A program made the position numbers and the translations under genes. From Sarocladium kiliense (taxonomy: Eukaryota > Ascomycota > Sordariomycetes > Hypocreales > Sarocladiaceae): a stretch of 64,000 nucleotides of DNA. The stretch spans positions 1,240,001 through 1,304,000 of the forward strand of contig JAUZTG010000016.1 of assembly GCA_030734395.1 (NCBI GenBank). The letters run 5' to 3'. Of this stretch, positions 57,432 through 64,000 are shown in pieces. A model generated the notes under the pieces. It did no database searches. It worked only from the letters and a program-made list of their open reading frames with translations, and was not told the DNA's origin. The stretch's first letter is position 1. Each line of letters opens with the position of its first letter.

Positions 57432-58478
57432 ATGATGCGGCTTTCTATAGTACTGTCCTGCCTTGTCTCGCTTGGAGGGACTGCGAGCATAGGAGGGCGG
57501 AACGAACACTCATGCTCGAACCCAAGCACACGACGAGAATGGCGCTCTTTGAGTGATGATACTAGAGCCGAGTACATGGACGCACTTAGGTGTTTGGCCA
57601 CGAAGCCATCCCGCATCGGCCTGAGTACGAGTCTGTACGAAGACTTCCCCTATGTCCATTCCCAACTAAACACAGAAAGTAAGCACAGGCCCTTAAGTCA
57701 CTTACTTTCCTCCTATGCATAGACTGTGACAGGAATGGGCCACAAGGCTAACCATTTGTCCTTAGTTCACTTCGTGGCTCAGTTCCTCCCATGGCACCGC
57801 TACTTCGTCCACATATATGAAAAGGCACTGCGCGACTGCGGGTATTCTAAACACATGCCGTACTGGGACTGGACGCAGGACGCCGGTGCTCTACCGTCCT
57901 CACAGGTTGTTGAGGCGTTCGGCGGCAACGGCGCAGGCGGCGGCTGGTCATCGCCTTCTCGACCCAACCCGCTGACCTCATGTGTGACTTCTGGGCCACT
58001 CGCCGACATGACCCTGACTTACTATGACGGCACGGAGCGGAAGCACTGCCTGAACCGCCAGCTGAACAATGGCACTGGCAGCGAGAACGAAGCTCTCTGG
58101 GGCTCCAAGTTCTACAACCCCGACTACATCGAGAACCTGATGGATTCCTCGGAAGACTTTGTCACATTCTGGGAGGTCCTCGAGAACGAGCCCCATGGTG
58201 CCATTCACAACGCAATCGGCGGTGACATGGTTCCTAGCACATCACCCAACGATCCTTTGTTCTTCTTGCATCACGCCCAGGTCGACCGCCTGTGGTGGCT
58301 ATGGCAACAGCAAGACCCTTCTGCGCGGGACACTGACTTTGGGGGCAAGAGGATTGACGGGAGCGATGCCACGCTGGACGATGAGATGCCATTCATGGAG
58401 CTCGGATCGGAAAAGGCCGTCACAATCAGGGGCATGATGACCACGAATGACGGCATGCTGTGCTACACCTATGTGTAA
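57432..58478 (+). CDS. Secreted tyrosinase
   Basis: Copper monooxygenase acting on phenols. Two exons, 57432-57678 and 57766-58478, 319 residues. A signal peptide is apparent (MRLSIVLSCLVSLGGTAS). CuA ligands: His in DFPYVHSQLN, His in EIHFVAQ created at the splice junction, and His in FLPWHRYF. CuB: HNAIGG and LFFLHHAQVDRLWW. The acceptor CTTAG at 57765 was chosen over an earlier CAG because it restores the IHFVAQFLPWHR motif. The family's large C-terminal shield domain is lacking, so this is a short fungal tyrosinase. Possible roles are melanin or phenol oxidation outside the cell. Several Cys (CSNPS, LRCLA, DCGY, SCVTS) may form disulphides. Confidence 0.88.
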
Positions 58479-59444
58479 GACCATCAACCGTTTGCAGGGC
58501 AGCGTGTATATGACAGGTGTCGCAGAGAAAAGTTCGGCTTTGATGGAAGCTGTGGCCAATGATCTAGTGCATGGAAGCACTAATGATTATGAAGCGCTTA
58601 CAGTTCACGAGCGATTAAGGGTCGCCGTCGCACCTGCTCGAACTTACCTAGGAATAGTATTTCGGGAGGGCAGGGTTACTGTAGTACTGATTGCTACATG
58701 TATTATTATCGGGCATCAATCTTCGCGTGGACTTTTCTTCACAGTATTCTCGTTCACAGTACTCGCCGTGCTGTACGCAGTGAGGCGGCAGTAGCTGTCA
58801 TCCTACCGAGTAGGAGAGATCAAAGGCTCACCAAGAGCTGCGTTGCTGAATAACCAGGGAGCAGTTACGTGACGAGTCAAGAGGTGGCCTGATGTGTCTC
58901 AAGGCTTTTTCTGAACACGTTCGAAGTAAGGGAGCAAGTCTGGCATCTGTTTCGCGCGGGAGATGATGCCTTTCTCTCCAGCGACGTGTTGTCGTGGGAC
59001 GTTGCGAGCTTGACAGGGGCGAAAGGTACCAGCTCACCTGTCTAGACTGAAGTTTCGAGGTGTCCATAGTAGTCGGTTAGGCTCGGTCGTTGCACAGTGC
59101 AGAAGGCAATGATACCGTCGTTCGTGGACACGTTATGTTTCACGATGTGCTCGTTGATCGTTGAAGTGGTCGGGGTCGGGCCTGATGGCACAAGTGGTTC
59201 CCAAGGGTATCAACTAGTGTCAGGGGACTTGCACTTCGGGGGGGTCATTGCGCGCGCAAGCAGAAGTTTTCGGCGCTGCTTCTTGCTTTGAAAGAGCTTC
59301 ATTTTTGCTGTAATGTTCACCCGGTTATTGTTGCATAAGCCACGTTTCGACGGTCTTGAGTCACGTGAAATGAGTCTCTTGCATAACTACAGCCGTCTGC
59401 ACCTTGCACCTTCATCCACACAACATAGACACCGACCTGTTACG
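58479..59444. other. Intergenic
   Basis: 966 bases. A + strand frame (58447-58794) ends in two hydrophobic stretches but does not join the tyrosinase in frame; see rejected items. Confidence 0.4.
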
Positions 59445-60548
59445 ATGGCACACGCTACTTCATTGGAACTACAGGTACGCCAAACCATGAAAGCTCATGA
59501 AGAGATGGGTTATCCGCTCGTGAGAATCGGAGCATCGAACAAGAAAGATGACCAATATCGTCGCTACGACCTTCAGTGCTCCAAAGGGTTCCGGACAGGC
59601 AGAAAATCACTGAGAACAGCCAAAACAGGCTGCGCATACACAGCCGCGGTTGTCAAGCAACGGGATGGAACTTGCTACGTAAAATGGTCCGGCGCGCACA
59701 ATCATGGTCCTGCCTTGCGTGGCGCGATTTCAAGCCAAAGGAGACAACCTTCCCCGGGCAGCACTGGAGAAGGCAGCGGTTACGACGCATCTGCCATAAT
59801 CGCGACAGATTCCTGCCTGTACAAACGTACTATTACGATTGATGCACAGACATGGAAATGGAGAGAAACCGATCTGCCAGGACCGCCCGGCACACTCGAA
59901 AACATCAAGGAGACCGACGATCTTGCACATGGCACTATTGAGGCTGTGCTGAGACAAGCTGGCACACTTGATGTGGTGGTCGACCACAGGTACTGCCCTG
60001 CATTCTTAAATGTGCCGTTAACTAGATTCATAACGCTGGATGCCTCGCTCGAACTCAGAAGCATTGCCCTCGAGGCGGGCCATGAGCAACGACCAGTCGA
60101 CGATGAGGTTTCAATCACTGTGTCTGAGATATACAACCTTGTTCGACGGCAAATGTTGAAAGATTTAGTGAGTAGCACCCGTCTATCGAAGGAGCGTCCC
60201 TAATAGTATTTCAAGGCTGCCAAAGGGGTCCTACGTCGTGGGCAGGCAGTGTTCGCAGTAGATGCCGCTGTGTATATCCGAAACACTCATTTTGTTCCAC
60301 CGCCGGGCTTTTTGCACTTCGTCGTCCCGATTCGTCCGTGTCAGGAGCCTTGCGTGGTGACGTTGAGTGACTGGAGAACGTGGGGACATATTACGGGGTG
60401 GGAATTCGGGAAAATCTTACTGCTTGGTCCTGGGACCATCTTGTCAACAGGTCCCGGACTTCATTTCGTGTCCACTCTCGTGCATGTGGAAACCGCCATG
60501 TATTCGGCAACATCAGAAGGGACATGCCTCAAGCCAATTCCTTTGTAA
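59445..60548 (+). CDS. FAR1-like zinc-domain protein, possibly transposase-derived
   Basis: 351 residues in two exons, 59445-60167 and 60216-60548 (GTGAGT donor, CAAG acceptor). The N-terminal 100 residues show the FAR1/WRKY-GCM1-like layout: RRYDLQCSKGFRTGRKS, a Cys (KTGCAYTAAV), CYVKWSGAHNHGPAL with the His-x-His end. In fungi this domain is common in MULE-type transposases and in host genes derived from them. The rest has no transposase DDE or SWIM motif I can see; it includes a DVVVDHRYCPAF segment and a region with PPPGFLHFVVPIRPCQEP. I do not recognise a full-length family. DNA binding is an inference. Confidence 0.6.
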
Positions 60549-61528
60549 ACAACCCGGGTACACAATACGAAGGTCAAATTTTTACCTTGTTCGCCAGCCG
60601 CCACTCAAAAGAGAAAAAAGGCTAGAGACTTCGGCAGGAGGCTAGAATGCTGTATGGAACGGGAGTGGAACGATATCTGTATAATTGGATTATCGGATTG
60701 AGTGGTAATTACATAGAGCCATGTATCGGCTTGGTCACTGGCCTTCAATATAGTAGAAGCCCGAACTCGATTGGCTGATAGAAGTGAAGAGCTCAATGCT
60801 GGGGAGCCCGATCTGTCTCGTTGCTATCTGCTTGCCACGCTGGGCCAGCCCCGTACTACATTGATGGCCTCGACTTCGAAGTCATCGGATAGGGTCGATC
60901 CCGGTGAAAAGACGGCGACTTCATCGCCTTGTTGGAGATATCTCGTCGCTGGTGCCTAATTCCGGATAATGGAGGATGTGTGAGCATTGTTGCTACTTGC
61001 CTATGATCGACGCCACCCTGAAACTACTGAAGCTTTGGCTCTGAATATTAGCAAGGCTGCGGATGTCTGACTACTTTCTCAGTTGGGATAAATTAGTCGA
61101 GGGTACTATAGTACAGTAATCGATACTGTACAGTACGTACAATACAATCACATCAGTTCATTTTCCGGTTCAAATACTCTTTGCCTGTACGGAGTAGCGA
61201 CTTTCTCTTTCTGTTGGCCTTTTCTGAGTTGCGTGATCTACCTTGTAAGCCTTTCACTTCTTTGGCTATCCATGCAATCCACAAAGCAGTCTTGGAACAA
61301 TCTAGAGAGATGAAAGACCTGGTGTACAATGACGATTTCTCCCAAGCAAGGATGCGCGTATATGTAGCCCCTTAACAACTCTCCCTCCCAGCAGATAGGA
61401 TTGATTCCTCATCATCATCGCTTCCGTCACTGTTCTGACTCCTCAGAGTCAGGAATAACCGGAAGAGGCACCTCGCTCCCTTTACAAAGCTAACGAACAT
61501 CTTTCGTTCGTTTCTAACCACCGCAACA
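60549..61528. other. Intergenic, AT-richer
   Basis: 980 bases with several short TAGTACAGTA/CAGTAC-type palindromic words near 61100-61140. No gene supported. Confidence 0.4.
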
Positions 61529-61834
61529 ATGTGTCACGCCAATGTGTACTTCATCGAGTGCAAGGCCTGTGCCTTCCTCAGCCACCAGGCGGTCCGCATC
61601 GTGCACTGCACTGCTCGGAACATCCAGGAACCGGCATGCGCTCGTGTCCTGTTCTCCCCCCGGATCAAACCAATTGCTTTGCTGGAGTCCGATCAAACTG
61701 TTGGACGCGTCAGACCTAGAATCATCTACGTTGACGGCTGCCAGCACTGCCTAAAGGAGGAGGAGGTCGTTTACACTTACTACATTCCTCATGGCTTCTA
61801 CGGCCTTGATTTTCTCTTTTCAGAGAGAAAGTGA
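61529..61834 (+). CDS. Small cysteine-rich protein, unknown function
   Basis: 101 residues, single exon, ATG in CAACAATGTG. Starts MCHANVYFIECKACAF and has paired Cys/His (C-x8-C-x2-C, HC, C, then CQHC near the end), a possible zinc-binding layout. No signal peptide, so not an obvious secreted effector. Resembles in outline the many short fungal proteins that start with MC and a Cys-x2-Cys pair. Convergent features or partner genes are absent. Function unknown. Confidence 0.55.
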   Translation: MCHANVYFIECKACAFLSHQAVRIVHCTARNIQEPACARVLFSPRIKPIALLESDQTVGRVRPRIIYVDGCQHCLKEEEVVYTYYIPHGFYGLDFLFSERK

Positions 61835-62929
61835 AGAATCAACCGTGAGGCACGATTGGAGGAGAGTATGGTGAGTTCATGGATGATGATGGTGAGTATC
61901 GCATGAGTTAATTGAGGAAAAATGAATACAAAAATGGTTGCTACCTTTCAAGAATTAACTTTCAAAAATTGACTGAATCTTGGTGAATGTAAATGAACCC
62001 TCGTGGGTTTTGATAGACGTTGCTTAGCTACTGTAAAGTAGCCGACCAAATCATCCCAGTTGAATACCCTTCAAAGAGATTTGTTGTCTCTGTAAACCAT
62101 ATAAATCTATGCAGACTAATGTGCATGCAATGCCCGGGATTCTGATTGTGTTGAGACAGCGCCCGCTTCCATAGAAGTAATCTAGATGCGCTTGAAAGAG
62201 ATATACGCAGTGCTTTTCATCACCAGGCAGTGGCGCTCAACAAGATGATATTGAAGTATTTAGAATTCCAGATAGCGTCATTCATTCAGAATTTCGAGAC
62301 AATAGAGGAAGGGGTTGAGCGCGTACAACAACGAAGAAGAACATGGACCTGAAACCAAATTCTCATGGCTCGAGTACTGTACTTAGCTCGAGAGGTAAGC
62401 AAGTTGTGAGATTTGCTATCTTCCGATTCGTCAGTGATCATATGGATTGATGGTGAAGATACGAGTCGCTTTCACTCTCCATTTTGCATCAATGAGACGC
62501 AGCCCTGATACTCGGCATCTAGATATGATATCAATTACATGCAAAACTAAGTGAGCACGCATGCATGCAAAGATATTTCAAGCCATTTATCAGATGAAGA
62601 ATGCCCTGAATGCTTTATCTGGCGATCTTATCAGACTCCAACTCTGGGCCTCGTATCAAAGAGGTTTCTTTGAAGTGCGTTGGACATATATCTCGCAGCG
62701 TCACAAAGGGCTCACCCAAAGGTAGTTTCGGGCAATAGAAATGAAAGACGCTCACTTCTTGTATATGTAGCACACGAGACTCCCCATTTTCGAAATCTGT
62801 TCATCAGCTCACTCTTGAGTGTTCACGTTCAGTAGCAATTCGGCCCTCGAGAGCAACATTTTTCTGATATCTATCTGCGACTTTACGCATCGAGGTTCCC
62901 GAACTTATTTCTACTGACGAACACTGACA
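61835..62929. other. AT-rich intergenic region
   Basis: 1.1 kb between two small cysteine-rich genes. AT-rich, with repeated ATGCATGCA-like words near 62545-62570. No open frame of note. Confidence 0.45.
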
Positions 62930-63271
62930 ATGTTTGAGCTCAAGGTTTCCACCTGGGACTGCCGCGGCTGCGGCGGTTGCTCTGTCTTCCCTGAGAAGAC
63001 CCAACTCGCCTTCGCTAAGGCGGTTTGCCCTACCGGCAGCATCGTTACCAGAGCTAACAATGCCGGGGCGGAGGAACAGACCTTTGAGGTCTGCCCCAAG
63101 TGCTCAAAGCACACCGTTTCCTTCTGCAGCGGCTGCAGAAAGGAGCCTCTGTCCTCGGAGGCTTCGCCTGCCCAGATGGGCAGGCATATCTACAAAATCT
63201 GCCCCAGCTGTGAGCTCATGTCTAGAGATGGCCTTTCAAGATCGGCAGAAGCCCAGCTTCCGGAGGTTTAA
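62930..63271 (+). CDS. Small CxxC-rich protein, unknown function
   Basis: 113 residues, single exon. MFELKVSTWDCRGCGGC opens with C-x2-C-x2-C; then CPKCSKHT, FCSGCRKE and ICPSCE give three further CxxC pairs, enough for two zinc sites of treble-clef or rubredoxin type. No signal peptide. GC content of the gene is well above its AT-rich surroundings, which supports coding. No family recognised; the resemblance to the 61529 protein is in style only. Confidence 0.6.
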   Translation: MFELKVSTWDCRGCGGCSVFPEKTQLAFAKAVCPTGSIVTRANNAGAEEQTFEVCPKCSKHTVSFCSGCRKEPLSSEASPAQMGRHIYKICPSCELMSRDGLSRSAEAQLPEV

Positions 63272-64000
63272 GCATGGGTTTCTACACACCTACTCAACTC
63301 GGGTCCTAACAGGTAATTGAGAACACAGAAACATAACCTTTGTTGTGGGAAGAAAGCAAACCTTCTTCTTCTCATGATGAGTAGTCCCCAGATCAGATTG
63401 GAAACAAGAGATTGGGTGAAGTATATTGACCTAGAACTGCACGTGATGATTCATCGTGACAACAAGGACTGATCCAGCTACGATCCTGGTAGAATGCCAG
63501 CACTTTCATGTTTTCGGAGTATTTATAGGGTCAAGGCACCAGCATAATAAGTGGAAGACGCGCACTAAGCCATAGGCTCTGTTGAGATGACGGGGACAAG
63601 TCTATGTCTGCTGAGTTGCGGCGTCTTTGAAGATAAGACACTAAACTGGTGTCATCCATCGCTCAGTCCGGCGCACATGATCTTACCAGCTGCGTCTTAA
63701 GTAATCATGTGATATTCATGCGCTACCTGGATCCATTGCATATATCAACAGCCTTTCTGATCAGGAGTCTGTCCATATGGAATGCCAGTAACATATCACC
63801 ACGCTGAGAAGGCTACCGTGAGCTCCGGGAATAAATACAATCTTAGGGCATTGTATTTCGATTATAAGGAAAAAGACTTTTATCATGGCCATCGCAAATG
63901 GTCTTTGAATGCTCCAAAGCAAGGGCGGCGCTTTTGCGAGCCTGTCTCTGCAGGAAGGTGGTATACTGGGGTCAATTTGAGGCTATCTTTCATGAGAATA
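63272..64000. other. Intergenic to window end
   Basis: 729 bases, AT-rich, no gene recognised. Confidence 0.4.

Noticed and set aside
58447..58794. Possible C-terminal transmembrane extension of the tyrosinase
   Set aside because: The stop GTGTAA looks like a GTAAGA donor, but the acceptors near 58497-58527 either break frame or leave a 28-base intron, so I keep the stop at 58478.
1..64000. CRISPR arrays, bacterial operons or ribosome binding sites
   Set aside because: The window is eukaryotic with spliced genes; no regularly spaced repeats were seen.

Overview
The window is nuclear DNA from a filamentous ascomycete (Pezizomycotina). The sequence shows dense genes on both strands, short introns of about 45-90 bases with GTRNGT donors and CTRAC-like branch points, a histone H4 gene with an intron after codon 4, and HET, NACHT and Zn2Cys6 proteins. 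A dothideomycete is my best guess, but the class cannot be proved from sequence alone. There are about 25 protein-coding genes and two clear gene relics. I found no rRNA, tRNA or complete transposon.

Region by region. 0-13 kb holds housekeeping genes: KRI1 (partial), a Rab5 GTPase, an RBBP6-like RING protein with an arginine-rich tail, an EthD-domain protein, PI 4-kinase PIK1 and the histone-fold corepressor subunit BUR6/NC2-alpha. 15-16.4 kb encodes a membrane-anchored HSL-type esterase. 16.8-19.7 kb is a graveyard: a HET-ankyrin gene with a nonsense codon and two frameshifts, and an aminoglycoside-phosphotransferase-like relic with two tandem stops. 20-21.4 kb has a GIG1 (GlcNAc-induced protein, DUF3605) homologue and TMEM208/SND2.

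22.3-32.7 kb is the most interesting part. It is a compact catabolic cluster: MFS transporter (-), 1,6-anhydrosugar kinase of the AnmK/levoglucosan kinase family (+), Zn2Cys6 regulator (+), glucosamine-6-phosphate deaminase (-) and GlcNAc-6-phosphate deacetylase (+). The two divergent promoters of the cluster (transporter/kinase and deaminase/deacetylase) share a repeated element, GCTTAAA, including three copies of the 11-mer GCTTAAAAGGC in the first. I infer co-regulation, perhaps by the Zn2Cys6 protein between them. A possible pathway is import of an anhydro-amino sugar, phosphorylation to GlcNAc-6-P, deacetylation and deamination to fructose-6-P. A levoglucosan module placed beside a GlcNAc module is the main alternative.

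33.6-45.3 kb is an accessory block: an Mx-like dynamin GTPase, a NACHT-C2H2 STAND protein with a damaged or unusually spliced linker, and a SNF2/HLTF-like ATPase with a DEAN box. 46-56.5 kb returns to housekeeping: CDC27/APC3, histone H4, TRAPP subunit Trs20, mitochondrial ribosomal protein L31, cap-binding protein CBC2 and nucleoporin Nup82. 57-64 kb is sparse: a secreted tyrosinase, a FAR1-like zinc-domain protein of possible transposase origin, and two small cysteine-rich proteins separated by AT-rich DNA.

Gene ends and splice sites were assigned by eye from reading frame, GT-AG signals and family alignment from memory. No database search was run.
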